A DNA stretch of 32,819 nucleotides from an uncultured Microbacteriaceae bacterium (GCA_934661165.1 CAKUJB010000008.1:1-32819); one strand, 5' to 3'; positions 8,985 to 16,576 are shown, numbered from the stretch's first letter. The notes: a model not told the origin generated them from the letters alone. A program made the numbers and translations.

Positions 8985-10193
8985 TCAGCCCTCGGTCGCG
9001 GCGAGCGCCTGGTCGAGGTCGGCGATGAGGTCCGCGGCGTCCTCGAGGCCGATCGACAGCCGCAGCGTCCCCGTCGTCGTGAACGGCTCGCCGTAGAGGT
9101 CCTGCCGCGGCCCGCTCGCGCCGACGTGGACGATGAGCGTCTCGTCGTGGCCGAAGCTCGTCGCGCTCTGGATGATCCGCAGCCGCGCGACGAAGGCGTT
9201 GAACCGGTCGGGCCCGCCCTTGGGCGCGAAGGCGAGCATGCCGGTCGCGCCGCCGGGGAACAGCCGCGCGGCGAGCTCGCGCTGCGGATGCGCCTGAAGC
9301 CCCGTGTACCGGACCCACTCGATGCGGGGGTCGGCCTCGAGCCACTCAGCGACGTGCTGCGCGGTCTCGACGACCCGGGCGATGCGCAGCGGCAGCGTCG
9401 AGGCCCCCCGCTGGATGAGCCACGCGTTGAAGGGCGAGATGATGCCGCCGACGTCGACCATCGCCTGCTGCTTGATCGGGTCGATGAGGCTCGTGCGGCC
9501 GATCACCGCACCGCCGAGCGCATCGCCGTGGCCGTTGATGTACTTCGTGAGCGAGTGGATGACGAGGTCGGCGCCGTGCGCGAGGGCGCGGAAGCGCGGC
9601 GGCGGCGTGTAGGTCGCGTCGACCACGAGCAGGAGATCATGCGAATGCGCGATGGCGCTGAGCGCGGGCAGGTCGGCGATCGTCGTGGTCGGGTTCGCGA
9701 TCGACTCGACGAACAGGAGCTTCGTCTCCGGCCGGATCGCCGCACGCACCGCGTCGAGGTCGGTGATGTCGACGAGGTCGGCGGTGATGCCGAACTTGCG
9801 CGGCAGGAGCTCGACGAAGAGGTTGTAGGTCGCCTCGTACACCTCGCGGGAGACGACGACGTGGTCGCCCGAGTTGAGGTAGGTGAAGAGCACCGCGTGC
9901 GTCGCGGCGACCCCGCTCGCGAGCACGACCGCGTCCTCGGCGCGCTCGAGGGCGGCGAGCCGCCGCTGCAGCGCGAGCTGGTTAACGCCGGACACGCGCG
10001 TGTAGAGGAGCTGGTCGGTCACCGACCAGTCGACCTCGCGCGGGTCATACGGCAGCCCGTAGGAGTTGCTGAAGGTGAGCGGGGTCCGCACGGCACCGGT
10101 CGTCGGGTCCATCGAGTTGCCGACGTGCACGGCGATCGTGCCGTCGCCGATCGTCGACGGGTCGACGGGGTCCGGGGTCGCGTCGGCAGTCAC
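8985..10193 (-). CDS. Cys/Met metabolism PLP-dependent enzyme
   Basis: A 402-residue fold-type I PLP enzyme of the cystathionine gamma-synthase/gamma-lyase/methionine gamma-lyase family. The Schiff-base lysine is Lys217 in SLTKYINGHGDALGG, and TTTGTLRLSIGLED near the C-terminus is the usual substrate-carboxylate region. Two family motifs are altered: the YSRxxNPT-like segment reads YTRVSGVNQ, and VDNTFATP reads VDATYTPPP. The substrate may therefore not be the standard cystathionine, and I do not assign a specific enzyme. The GTG at 10193 is preferred over an upstream in-frame GTG at 10217, because a TACCAT hexamer ends exactly 6 nt before it, which suits a leaderless transcript. Confidence 0.87.
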   Translation of the reverse strand: MTADATPDPVDPSTIGDGTIAVHVGNSMDPTTGAVRTPLTFSNSYGLPYDPREVDWSVTDQLLYTRVSGVNQLALQRRLAALERAEDAVVLASGVAATHAVLFTYLNSGDHVVVSREVYEATYNLFVELLPRKFGITADLVDITDLDAVRAAIRPETKLLFVESIANPTTTIADLPALSAIAHSHDLLLVVDATYTPPPRFRALAHGADLVIHSLTKYINGHGDALGGAVIGRTSLIDPIKQQAMVDVGGIISPFNAWLIQRGASTLPLRIARVVETAQHVAEWLEADPRIEWVRYTGLQAHPQRELAARLFPGGATGMLAFAPKGGPDRFNAFVARLRIIQSATSFGHDETLIVHVGASGPRQDLYGEPFTTTGTLRLSIGLEDAADLIADLDQALAATEG

Positions 10194-10199
10194 TCGTCG

Positions 10200-10205
10200 A
10201 TGGTA
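10200..10205 (-). promoter_or_regulatory. Candidate -10 for the PLP enzyme (leaderless)
   Basis: TACCAT on the minus strand ends 6 nt before the GTG at 10193, so transcription would start at the start codon itself. There is no ribosome-binding site, which supports this start. Confidence 0.4.
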
Positions 10206-10257
10206 TGGAACGAGCACCGCGGGCGACGGATCACGCCGTCACGCGCGGTAACGCGAC

Positions 10258-11613
10258 TCAGTGGTCGTGGCCCTCGTGGTCGTGGTCGTGGCCCGCGTGG
10301 TCCTCGGCCTCGATGAGGTCGCCGCCCGGCTCCCCGACGAAGGCCTTGACGAACTCGGAGACGTCGACCGCCTTGCCCTTGCCGTCGACGACCTTCGCCT
10401 TCTCGAGCACGACCGCGAGCGCCTTGTTGCGCGCGACCTCGGCGATCATGGCCGGGATCTGGCCGGCCTCGTCGAGGGTGCGCACGAAGTCGTTCGGGTT
10501 CATACCGTACTGCTGCGAGGCGCGGATGAGGTGCGTCGAGAGCTCACCCTGGGAGACCTTGATCTCCTCCTGCTCGACGATCGCGTCGAGCAGGAACTGG
10601 GTGCGGAACGCCTTCTCGCTCGCCTCGATGACCTCGGCGCGGTGCTCGTCGTCCTCGAGCCGGCCCTCGGACTCGAGGTGACGGTGCACCTCGTCATCGA
10701 TGAGGCCCTGCGGCACGGGAATCTCGAGGCCCTCGAGGAGCGCGGGGACGACCTTGTCGCGGGCCTGGACGCCCTGCTCGAAGGACTTCGACCGCGCGGC
10801 CTGCGCCTTGAGGTCCTCCTTGAGCTCCGCGACCGTGTCGAACTGGGACGCGAGCTGCGCGAATTCGTCGTCGAGCTCGGGGAGCTCGCGGACCTTGACG
10901 GCCGTGATGCTCACCTCGATGAGCGCCGTCTGGCCCTCGAACTCGCCGCCGAGGAGCGTCGACTCGAAGCTCGTCGTCTCGCCCGCGGTGAGCGACTCGA
11001 TCGCCTCGTCGGTGCCCTCGAGGAGCTCGCCCGAGCCGACCTCGTACGACAGGCCCGAGGCGCGGTCGACCTCGGCGCCGTCGATCGTCGCGACGAGGTC
11101 CAGGGTGACGAAGTCGCCCTTGGCCGCGGGCCGCTCGACGGTGACGAGCGTGCCGAATCGGGTGCGCAGCTGCTCGAGCTCGGCCTCGACGTCCGCGTCG
11201 GTGACCTTCGCGGTCTCGACCTCGAGCTTGAGCCCGTCGAGCTTCGGCACCTCGAACTCGGGACGGACGTCGACCTCGACGGTGATGACGAGGTCGCCCG
11301 AGAAGTCCTTGAGGTCCGGGAGCTCCGTGACGTCGGCCTCGGGGCGACCGACCGGGCGGACCTTCTCCTCGCTGACCGCCTGGCGGTAGAAGCGGTCGAG
11401 GCCGTCGGACACGGCGTGCTGCAGGACCTCGGCGCGGCCGACGCGCTGGTCGATGATCGCGGCGGGCACCTTGCCCTTGCGGAAGCCGGGGATCTGCACC
11501 TGCGAGCCGATGTGCTCGTACGCGTGCTTGATCGAGGGCTGCAGGTCCTCCGGGGTCACGGTGATGGTGAGCTTCGAGCGGGTGGGGCTGAGCTGCTCGA
11601 CGGTGGTCTTCAC
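10258..11613 (-). CDS. tig: Trigger factor
   Basis: Ribosome-associated chaperone and peptidyl-prolyl isomerase that receives nascent chains at the exit tunnel. The 451-residue product carries the ribosome-docking signature GFRKGKVP (43-50), a FKBP-type PPIase domain in the middle (about 150-235) and the helical C-terminal arms. GTG 11613 is the start: AGGAG lies 7 nt upstream and [17 protein letters not shown] is the standard N-terminus. The extreme C-terminus, [15 protein letters not shown], has six histidines in 15 residues and could bind metal; similar acidic or His-rich tails occur in other actinobacterial trigger factors. It lies 73 nt downstream of tRNA-Pro on the same strand and may share its transcript. 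Confidence 0.97.
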   Translation of the reverse strand: MKTTVEQLSPTRSKLTITVTPEDLQPSIKHAYEHIGSQVQIPGFRKGKVPAAIIDQRVGRAEVLQHAVSDGLDRFYRQAVSEEKVRPVGRPEADVTELPDLKDFSGDLVITVEVDVRPEFEVPKLDGLKLEVETAKVTDADVEAELEQLRTRFGTLVTVERPAAKGDFVTLDLVATIDGAEVDRASGLSYEVGSGELLEGTDEAIESLTAGETTSFESTLLGGEFEGQTALIEVSITAVKVRELPELDDEFAQLASQFDTVAELKEDLKAQAARSKSFEQGVQARDKVVPALLEGLEIPVPQGLIDDEVHRHLESEGRLEDDEHRAEVIEASEKAFRTQFLLDAIVEQEEIKVSQGELSTHLIRASQQYGMNPNDFVRTLDEAGQIPAMIAEVARNKALAVVLEKAKVVDGKGKAVDVSEFVKAFVGEPGGDLIEAEDHAGHDHDHEGHDH

Positions 11614-11686
11614 GTGGATACTCCTGGGGTGGGGGTCTGTGGTCGGACGACGCCGGTGCCAGGTGCGAGTCCGGCGGTCGAAGCCG

Positions 11687-11760
11687 TCGGGGCGACAGGA
11701 TTTGAACCTGCGGCCTCCCGCTCCCAAAGCGGGCGCTCTACCAAGCTGAGCTACGCCCCG
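11687..11760 (-). tRNA. trnP(ugg): tRNA-Pro (anticodon UGG)
   Basis: Full cloverleaf on the minus strand, 74 nt. The 7-bp acceptor stem CGGGGCG/CGCCCCG is closed, the D arm is GCTCAGCTTGGTAGAGC, the anticodon stem is CCCGC/GCGGG around loop TTTGGGA, and the T arm holds GGTTCGAATCC. The discriminator is A. CCA is not encoded. It reads the proline codon CCA and, by wobble, CCG. Confidence 0.97.
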
Positions 11761-11774
11761 CTTACCGACGAATA

Positions 11775-11780
11775 AGTCTA
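11775..11780 (-). promoter_or_regulatory. Candidate -10 for tRNA-Pro
   Basis: TAGACT on the minus strand lies 14 nt upstream of the mature tRNA 5' end, a normal distance for a short trimmed leader. No clear -35. Confidence 0.35.
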
Positions 11781-11836
11781 GCGGACCGACGGGGGCGCGA
11801 ACGCAGGCCAGCTGGGAGCGATGCCGCCAGGGGCGT

Positions 11837-11842
11837 TAGGCT
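11837..11842 (+). promoter_or_regulatory. Candidate -10 for tRNA-Gly
   Basis: TAGGCT fits TAnnnT; transcription from about 11849 would leave about 20 nt to be removed before the tRNA at 11870. No clear -35. Confidence 0.35.
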
Positions 11843-11869
11843 GTCCGTCGGCCTCCCTCGAGGGGCTGC

Positions 11870-11940
11870 GGGGCGGTAGCTCAATGGTAGAGCCTCAGTC
11901 TTCCAAACTGATTACGCGGGTTCGATTCCCGTCCGCCCCT
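11870..11940 (+). tRNA. trnG(ucc): tRNA-Gly (anticodon UCC)
   Basis: A 71-nt cloverleaf: acceptor GGGGCGG/CCGCCCC, D arm GCTCAATGGTAGAGC, anticodon stem TCAGT/ACTGA around loop CTTCCAA, T arm with GGTTCGATTCC and discriminator T. CCA is not encoded. It reads GGA and GGG glycine codons. It is divergent from tRNA-Pro, with about 110 nt between them holding both promoters. Confidence 0.97.
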
Positions 11941-12038
11941 CCGTGTGATGTGTCGGGACATCGTTGACATCTGAACCCGCGTTGGCGGGGCTTCTTGGGG
12001 TGGTCCTCGCGCTATCGGCAGCGGCCCGCGGCACGGGT

Positions 12039-12115
12039 CGAAGCACTGAGGAATGCGCGAAGTACTGAGCATTGCCGGGCAGGAATGCGTACTTCGCGCA
12101 TTCCTCAGTACTTCG
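12039..12115. repeat. Nested intergenic palindrome built from GAATGCG units
   Basis: Two 27-nt arms (12039-12065 and 12089-12115) are inverted copies with one mismatch in 27; the inner 21 bp pair perfectly. Each arm carries GAGGAATGCGCGAAGTAC or its complement. A third GAATGCG in the 23-nt loop pairs with the right-arm CGCATTC to form an alternative smaller hairpin (12083-12103). A unit CGAAGYACTGAG is also directly repeated at 12039 and 12059. The element lies between tRNA-Gly and the 3' end of the RidA-family gene, so it may act as a bidirectional terminator, but there is no T-run. Confidence 0.85.
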
Positions 12116-12133
12116 TACGCGGCGGGGCCGCGG

Positions 12134-12595
12134 TCAGTCGCGCACCTGGAGGATGACGTCGATCTCGACCGTCGCATTCCGCACGAGCGTCGCGACGCCG
12201 AAGGCGGAGCGGGGGTGCCGGCCGGCATCGCCGAACACCTCGATGAAGAGGTCCGACGCCCCGTTGACGACCGCCGGATGCTCGACGAAGTCGCTCGTCG
12301 CATTCACCATACCGGTGAGCTTGACGACGGACTCGACGCGGTCGAGCGTGCCGAGCGCCTCGCGGGCGGTCGTCAGCAGCATGAGGGCGGCGAGTCGCGC
12401 CCGGCGGGCGCCCTCGGCGACGTCGACGTCCTCGCCGAGCCGGCCCGTCAGGAGCGGGCCGCCCGCCTCGCGGCAGCCCTGGCCCGCGAGATAGAGGAGC
12501 TGTCCGACCTGCTTGTGCGGGAGGTAGCTCGCGCCGGGCTCGCGCGGCGGGGGCAGCACGATGCCGAGTTCGGTCAGACGGGCCTCGGGACTCAT
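12134..12595 (-). CDS. RidA/YjgF-family protein
   Basis: A 153-residue member of the YjgF/YER057c/UK114 superfamily, of the longer subgroup (cd02199-like) with the layout LGIVLPPPREPGASYLPHKQVGQLLYLAGQ near the N-terminus. It keeps NGASDLFIEVFGDAGRHPRSAFGVATL, in which Arg129 occupies the position of the RidA arginine that binds enamine/imine carboxylates. True RidA enzymes are about 130 residues, so the exact reaction is uncertain. ATG 12595 is preceded by TACGCT ending 6 nt away, so it probably has a leaderless mRNA. It is divergent from the membrane protein at 12662. Confidence 0.9.
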   Translation of the reverse strand: MSPEARLTELGIVLPPPREPGASYLPHKQVGQLLYLAGQGCREAGGPLLTGRLGEDVDVAEGARRARLAALMLLTTAREALGTLDRVESVVKLTGMVNATSDFVEHPAVVNGASDLFIEVFGDAGRHPRSAFGVATLVRNATVEIDVILQVRD

Positions 12596-12601
12596 CCGGC
12601 C

Positions 12602-12607
12602 AGCGTA
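12602..12607 (-). promoter_or_regulatory. Candidate -10 for the RidA-family gene (leaderless)
   Basis: TACGCT on the minus strand ends 6 nt before ATG 12595. Confidence 0.35.
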
Positions 12608-12648
12608 GCCGGGCGGCACGACCCCTCCCGCCGGAGGGCCCCTGCCCC

Positions 12649-12654
12649 TAATGT
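12649..12654 (+). promoter_or_regulatory. Candidate -10 for the membrane protein at 12662 (leaderless)
   Basis: TAATGT ends 7 nt before ATG 12662. The intervening GTGAGGA would alternatively be a ribosome-binding site for the ATG at 12668. Confidence 0.35.
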
Positions 12655-12661
12655 GTGAGGA

Positions 12662-13369
12662 ATGCGGATGGGCCGGTCGCGAGGACCGCGAGGCCACGGC
12701 GGGCTGATGCTGGGCCGGATCTGGACGGCGCTCGACGCGGGCGACAGCCTCATCGAGGTCATGGTCGGGCTCGTCCTCATCATCGGGGTGACGAGCTCGG
12801 AGCGGATCGGGTTCATCGACCCGGATCTCGGGGTCGATGCCGTCCTGCTCACCGCGCTGCTCGTCGCCGTGGTGTGGGCCTGCATCGACGGGGGCTTCGT
12901 ACTGCTCGCTTCGTGGTTCCGCCAGGGACGCCTCCGACGCCTGGCGCGGCTCGTCGCCGCGTCGGGTCCCGACTCGACCGAGTCGCTCGCCGAGGTGCGC
13001 GCGATCGCGGGCGGCGCGCTCCAGGATCTCCTCACGCCCGAGGAGGTGGACCGCGTCGCGGGGATGATCTCGCGCAGCGCCGCGCTGCAGATGCGCAGGG
13101 TGCGGCTCACGGGCGACGACTGGATCGCGGCGAGCGCCGCCGTGCTCGCGATGCTGCTCGCGACACTGCCGCCGGTCGTCCCGTACCTGCTCCCCCTCGA
13201 GCGGGACGTGCAGACCGATGTGTCGAATGCGATCGCCATCCTCACCCTCTTCTGGGTCGGCTGGTTCTGGGCCCGCTGGACCGATTTCCCGCGCTGGGTC
13301 GCCGGCCTGCTCGTCGCCGGGGTCGGGATGGCGATGGTCGCCCTCACGGTGCTCTTCGACGTCGTCTGA
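12662..13369 (+). CDS. Five-helix membrane protein, VIT/CCC1-like topology (tentative)
   Basis: A 235-residue integral membrane protein. Two helices (about 31-46 and 60-85) are followed by a charged cytoplasmic segment (about 86-152) and three more helices (about 154-178, 190-206 and 211-232). A two-plus-three arrangement with a soluble loop, and the segment LPPVVPYLL opening the second half, resemble VIT/CCC1 metal transporters, but I see no firm signature and call it unknown. Start options are ATG 12662 (leaderless, TAATGT 7 nt upstream), ATG 12668 (with GAGGA as ribosome-binding site) and ATG 12707. A GAATGCG heptamer overlaps the first start codon. Confidence 0.75.
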   Translation: MRMGRSRGPRGHGGLMLGRIWTALDAGDSLIEVMVGLVLIIGVTSSERIGFIDPDLGVDAVLLTALLVAVVWACIDGGFVLLASWFRQGRLRRLARLVAASGPDSTESLAEVRAIAGGALQDLLTPEEVDRVAGMISRSAALQMRRVRLTGDDWIAASAAVLAMLLATLPPVVPYLLPLERDVQTDVSNAIAILTLFWVGWFWARWTDFPRWVAGLLVAGVGMAMVALTVLFDVV

Positions 13370-13389
13370 GGCGGCCGCGCGAACCCCGA

Positions 13390-13395
13390 TACCAT
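13390..13395 (+). promoter_or_regulatory. Candidate -10 for the gene at 13402 (leaderless)
   Basis: TACCAT ends 6 nt before ATG 13402; no ribosome-binding site is present. Confidence 0.4.
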
Positions 13396-13401
13396 GCCGG
13401 T

Positions 13402-13761
13402 ATGGAGATCCTGAAGAACGTCGTCCTCGCCCTGCACATCATCGGCGTCGCGGCCCTGCTCGGCGGAGTCCTCTTCCAGATGAAGGCGATCAGGACGGGT
13501 GAGGCGCGCGTCCTGCCCGCGATCATGCACGGCGCCTGGACGATGCTCGTCACGGGGCTCATCCTCGTGGGCCTGCAGTACCCGCTCGGGCGCGGCGACG
13601 ACCTCGACAACACGAAGGTCGCCGTCAAGCTCGTCATCCTCATCGCGATCGTCGTCATCGGCCTCGTCAACCGCAAGAAGGCCCCCGTCGCGACGTGGGT
13701 GCTCCCCGTCATCGGCGGCCTCACGGTCGCGAACGTCGTCATCGCGACCGTCTGGCGCTGA
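13402..13761 (+). CDS. Small four-helix membrane protein
   Basis: A 119-residue protein made almost entirely of four hydrophobic segments (about 4-27, 38-60, 72-91 and 99-118) joined by short charged loops, including a GRGDDLDNTK loop between helices 2 and 3. The helix 1 motif ALHIIGVAALLGGVLFQ resembles small actinobacterial membrane proteins of unknown function. No ribosome-binding site precedes ATG 13402, while TACCAT is placed for a leaderless start. A strong hairpin terminator follows 12 nt after the stop, so this is a monocistronic unit. Confidence 0.8.
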   Translation: MEILKNVVLALHIIGVAALLGGVLFQMKAIRTGEARVLPAIMHGAWTMLVTGLILVGLQYPLGRGDDLDNTKVAVKLVILIAIVVIGLVNRKKAPVATWVLPVIGGLTVANVVIATVWR

Positions 13762-13773
13762 CGCCCGACGCAC

Positions 13774-13815
13774 GCACGACGCCCCGCTCCGGCCCAGCCG
13801 GGCGGGGCGTCGTGC
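13774..13815 (+). terminator. Strong hairpin terminator
   Basis: A perfect 14-bp stem, GCACGACGCCCCGC (13774-13787) and its complement (13802-13815), with a loop that itself contains CCGG/CCGG. It lies right after the small membrane protein gene. No long T-run follows, which is common in actinobacteria. Confidence 0.75.
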
Positions 13816-13861
13816 ATTCCGGCGCCCCGGCACCGCGATTCCGCCGACTGCGCAAGCGTGC

Positions 13862-13897
13862 TATAAACGCTAGGTAGGTTAATTACTAACCCATCTA
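13862..13897 (+). promoter_or_regulatory. MMPL gene promoter with 27-nt palindromic operator
   Basis: TATAAA (13862-13867) is an excellent -10, with a weak -35 near 13839. Just downstream, 13871-13897 is an AT-rich imperfect palindrome with core GGTTA-ATTAC-TAACC and outer TAG/CTA ends. Transcription would start inside it, so a dimeric repressor (TetR or MarR type) bound here would block initiation. No such regulator gene is in the window. Confidence 0.65.
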
Positions 13898-13912
13898 GCA
13901 AGAAGGATCGGC

Positions 13913-16021
13913 ATGCGCGCGCGCACCTGGCTCCGGGCGATGGTCCCCGCCCTCATCATCCTCGCGTGGCTCACCGCCGCGGGGGTCGGCGGACCATACT
14001 TCGGCAAGGTGAGCGAGGTCGCGTCGAACGACCCGACGGCGTATCTGCCGAGCAGCGCGGAGGCGACGAAGGTCCAGGAGCAGCTCGGCGCATTCCTCGG
14101 CGAGGACGCGCTGCCGGCCGTCGTGCTCTTCGTCGGCGAGCAGGCGCTGACCGAGGCGCAGCTCGAGGAGATCGGTGAGCTCGCCTCCGTGCTCGGCGAG
14201 CAGGACGGACTCGGGGGCGAGCCGAGCCCCGCAATCGTCTCCGACGACGGCATCGCCGCGGAGGTCTTCCTCACGATCCGCACCGACGAGGCGGTGGGCG
14301 AGATCGTCGACGAGCTCCGGGCGACGATCGCCGCGCAGCCCATCGATGGAGTGAGCGTCTACGTCACGGGCCCCGCGGGCCAGAGCGGCGACCTCATCTC
14401 GGCATTCAGCGGCATCGACGGCCTGCTGCTCGCCGTCGCGCTCGGCGCGGTGCTCATCATCCTCATCATCGTCTACCGATCCCCGCTCCTGCCGTTCCTC
14501 GTGCTCGCCACGAGCGTCTTCGCGCTGTGCGCCGCACTGCTGACCGTGTGGTGGCTCGCGAAGGCCGAGATCTTCCTCCTCAACGGCCAGATCCAGGGGA
14601 TCCTCTTCATCCTCGTCATCGGGGCCGCGACCGACTACGCGCTGCTGTACGTCGCGAGATTCCGCGAAGCCCTCGCGGTCGACCCCGACCGCCTCCGCGC
14701 TACGAAGGCCGCATGGCGCGGTGCGTGGGAGCCGATCCTCGCCTCCGGCGGCACCGTCATCGCCGGGCTCCTGTGCCTCCTGCTCAGCGACCTCGAGTCG
14801 AACCGCGGACTCGGGCCGGTCGCGGCGATCGGCATCGGCTTCGCCATGCTCTCGGCACTGACCCTCCTCCCCGCGATGCTCGCCCTCACCGGCCGGGCCG
14901 CGTACTGGCCGACCCGCCTCGTCGCGACGCCGGACGGGATGCCGACGAAGGGCATCTGGGCGCGGCTCCCCCGATTCATCGCAAAGCGCTTCCGCCCCGT
15001 GTGGATCATCACCGTCGTCCTGCTCGGGCTCGCGGGGCTCGGCCTGCTCCGGCTCGATGCCGACGGCGTCGCTTCGAGCGAGCTCGTCCTCGGCGAAGCG
15101 GAGGCGAGCACCGGCCAGGAGTACCTCGCCGAGCACTTCCCCGGCGGCTCCGGCGCCCCGGTGTACGTCCTCGTCGCCGCGGAGGACCTGCAGGCGACCG
15201 CCGACCTGCTCCTGGCGACCGACGAGATCGCCTCGGTCTCCGTCGTCGCGGCCGACTCGCCGAGCGGCACCGCGGCGATCACCGCGGACGGGATCACCGC
15301 AATCGGCCCTCCCGGCACCGACCCGCCGGCCCCGACCGTCGTCCACGGGCGCGTCCTGCTGCAGGGCACGCTCGACGTGGCGGCGGACAGCGAGGCGGCG
15401 ACGGCACTCGTCACGCAGCTGCGCGCTGACCTCGCGGGTCAGGCGCTCATCGGCGGCACGACCGCCGTCGCCCTCGACACGAACACGGCGTCGATCCACG
15501 ACCGCACGCTCATCATTCCGATCGTGCTCGTCGTCATCCTCGTCATCCTCGCGCTGCTGCTGCGCTCGATCGTCGCGCCGATCATCCTCATCGCGACCGT
15601 CGTGCTGTCGTTCGCGGCGACGATGGGCGTGTCCGCATGGGTCTTCCAGGACCTCCTCGGGCTGCCCGGCGCGGATCCGGCGGTGCCGCTCTACGGCTTC
15701 GTCTTCCTCGTCGCGCTCGGCGTCGACTACAACATCTTCCTCATGAGCCGCGTCCGCGAGGAGGCACTCGTCCACGGCGCCCGCATCGGCATGCGGCGCG
15801 GGCTCGGCATCACGGGCGGGATCATCACCTCCGCGGGGCTCGTGCTCGCGGCGACGTTCGCGGCCCTCGCGGTGCTGCCGATCCTCTTCCTCCTGCAGCT
15901 CGCATTCATCGTCGCGTTCGGCGTGCTGCTCGACACGTTCATCGTGCGCTCGCTGCTCGTCCCGGCGCTCGGCGAGGAGCTCGGCCGCGCGATGTGGTGG
16001 CCGTCGAAGCGGATCCGCTGA
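13913..16021 (+). CDS. MMPL/RND-family exporter
   Basis: A 702-residue inner-membrane protein of the MMPL branch of the RND superfamily, proton-driven exporters of lipids, drugs or siderophores. It has twelve helices in two halves, each with one large extracytoplasmic domain (about 30-165 and 385-530). The proton-relay motifs are present: GAATDYALLY (Asp241) and GVDYNIFLMSR (Asp605). A palindromic operator upstream indicates that the gene is inducible, so a drug or lipid efflux role is likely, but the substrate cannot be read from the sequence. ATG 13913 has AGAAGGA at good spacing. It ends 3 nt from the convergent DUF1801 gene. Confidence 0.95.
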   Translation: MRARTWLRAMVPALIILAWLTAAGVGGPYFGKVSEVASNDPTAYLPSSAEATKVQEQLGAFLGEDALPAVVLFVGEQALTEAQLEEIGELASVLGEQDGLGGEPSPAIVSDDGIAAEVFLTIRTDEAVGEIVDELRATIAAQPIDGVSVYVTGPAGQSGDLISAFSGIDGLLLAVALGAVLIILIIVYRSPLLPFLVLATSVFALCAALLTVWWLAKAEIFLLNGQIQGILFILVIGAATDYALLYVARFREALAVDPDRLRATKAAWRGAWEPILASGGTVIAGLLCLLLSDLESNRGLGPVAAIGIGFAMLSALTLLPAMLALTGRAAYWPTRLVATPDGMPTKGIWARLPRFIAKRFRPVWIITVVLLGLAGLGLLRLDADGVASSELVLGEAEASTGQEYLAEHFPGGSGAPVYVLVAAEDLQATADLLLATDEIASVSVVAADSPSGTAAITADGITAIGPPGTDPPAPTVVHGRVLLQGTLDVAADSEAATALVTQLRADLAGQALIGGTTAVALDTNTASIHDRTLIIPIVLVVILVILALLLRSIVAPIILIATVVLSFAATMGVSAWVFQDLLGLPGADPAVPLYGFVFLVALGVDYNIFLMSRVREEALVHGARIGMRRGLGITGGIITSAGLVLAATFAALAVLPILFLLQLAFIVAFGVLLDTFIVRSLLVPALGEELGRAMWWPSKRIR

Positions 16022-16024
16022 GGC

Positions 16025-16438
16025 TCAGAGCTTCGTGCCCGGCAGCGCCGCGGTCTGGGCGAACCACGATCGGAGCTGCGCCTCGTCGAGTTCGTCGTCC
16101 ACGCGGATGTCGAGGTAGCGGACCTCCGGGTGCTTCGACGCCTTCGGCGGCTCGGGCTGCAGCGACGAGCCGGAGTGGAAGGCGATCTGCACGTAGTGCG
16201 TGAAGCACCGGAACGACAGCCGCCAGGTCTCGCCGTCGACGCCGTAGAACGGCTGATTCCACCGCACCATCTTCTGCACGCCGGGAATCTCGGCCTCGAT
16301 GAGCGCGTCGAGGCGCTCCCCGATCGACCGCTTCCACTCGGGCATCGCCGCGATGTAGTCGCGCACCGGGCCTGGGCCATCGCCCTTCGGGATCTGGGGA
16401 TTGCCGCCCGACAGCAGCCGCGGCGCCTCCCCGCTCAT
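16025..16438 (-). CDS. DUF1801-family protein
   Basis: A 137-residue soluble protein with the DUF1801 (YdhG-like) pattern: a helical N-terminus (VRDYIAAMPEWKRSIGERLDALI), MVRWNQPFYGVDGETW, then beta strands with VQIAFHSGSSLQP and an end of the form KHPEVRYLDIRVDDELDEAQLRSW. The biochemical role of the family is not established. ATG 16438 is chosen because GGAG lies 10 nt upstream; an in-frame ATG at 16459 lacks a ribosome-binding site. The start overlaps the stop of a short upstream frame (ATGA). It converges with the MMPL gene. Confidence 0.88.
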   Translation of the reverse strand: MSGEAPRLLSGGNPQIPKGDGPGPVRDYIAAMPEWKRSIGERLDALIEAEIPGVQKMVRWNQPFYGVDGETWRLSFRCFTHYVQIAFHSGSSLQPEPPKASKHPEVRYLDIRVDDELDEAQLRSWFAQTAALPGTKL

Positions 16439-16476
16439 CCGAGGCTCCGACCGGTCCATGACTCGCGCGTGCGCAT
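16435..16476 (-). CDS. Possible leaderless upstream ORF (13 codons)
   Basis: The ATG at 16476 follows TACCAT (16489 to 16484) by 7 nt, as expected for a leaderless start. It opens a 13-codon frame, MRTRESWTGRSLG, whose TGA overlaps the ATG of the DUF1801 gene as ATGA. If transcription starts there, this frame would be translated first and be coupled to the gene downstream. This rests on promoter placement only. Confidence 0.25.
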   Translation of the reverse strand: MRTRESWTGRSLG

Positions 16477-16483
16477 GCAGGGC

Positions 16484-16489
16484 ATGGTA
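16484..16489 (-). promoter_or_regulatory. Candidate -10 for the DUF1801 gene
   Basis: TACCAT on the minus strand, 7 nt before the ATG of the short upstream frame and about 45 nt before the DUF1801 start. Confidence 0.3.
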
Positions 16490-16540
16490 GTCACCGCGAG
16501 CCGTGCACCGGAAGCCAAGTCCTCCGCGCGCGACCGCGGC

Positions 16541-16546
16541 TAGCAT
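16541..16546 (+). promoter_or_regulatory. Candidate -10 for the COG4091-type gene
   Basis: TAGCAT fits TAnnnT and would start transcription near 16553, with AAGGAG in the short leader before ATG 16577. No clear -35. Confidence 0.35.
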
Positions 16547-16576
16547 CACCCGGGGGCCACATCTCAAGGAGCACGA

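Noticed and set aside
11614..11940. Integration (att) site or genomic island at the tRNA genes
   Set aside because: Both tRNAs are intact, and no integrase, duplicated tRNA 3' end or compositional shift is seen nearby.
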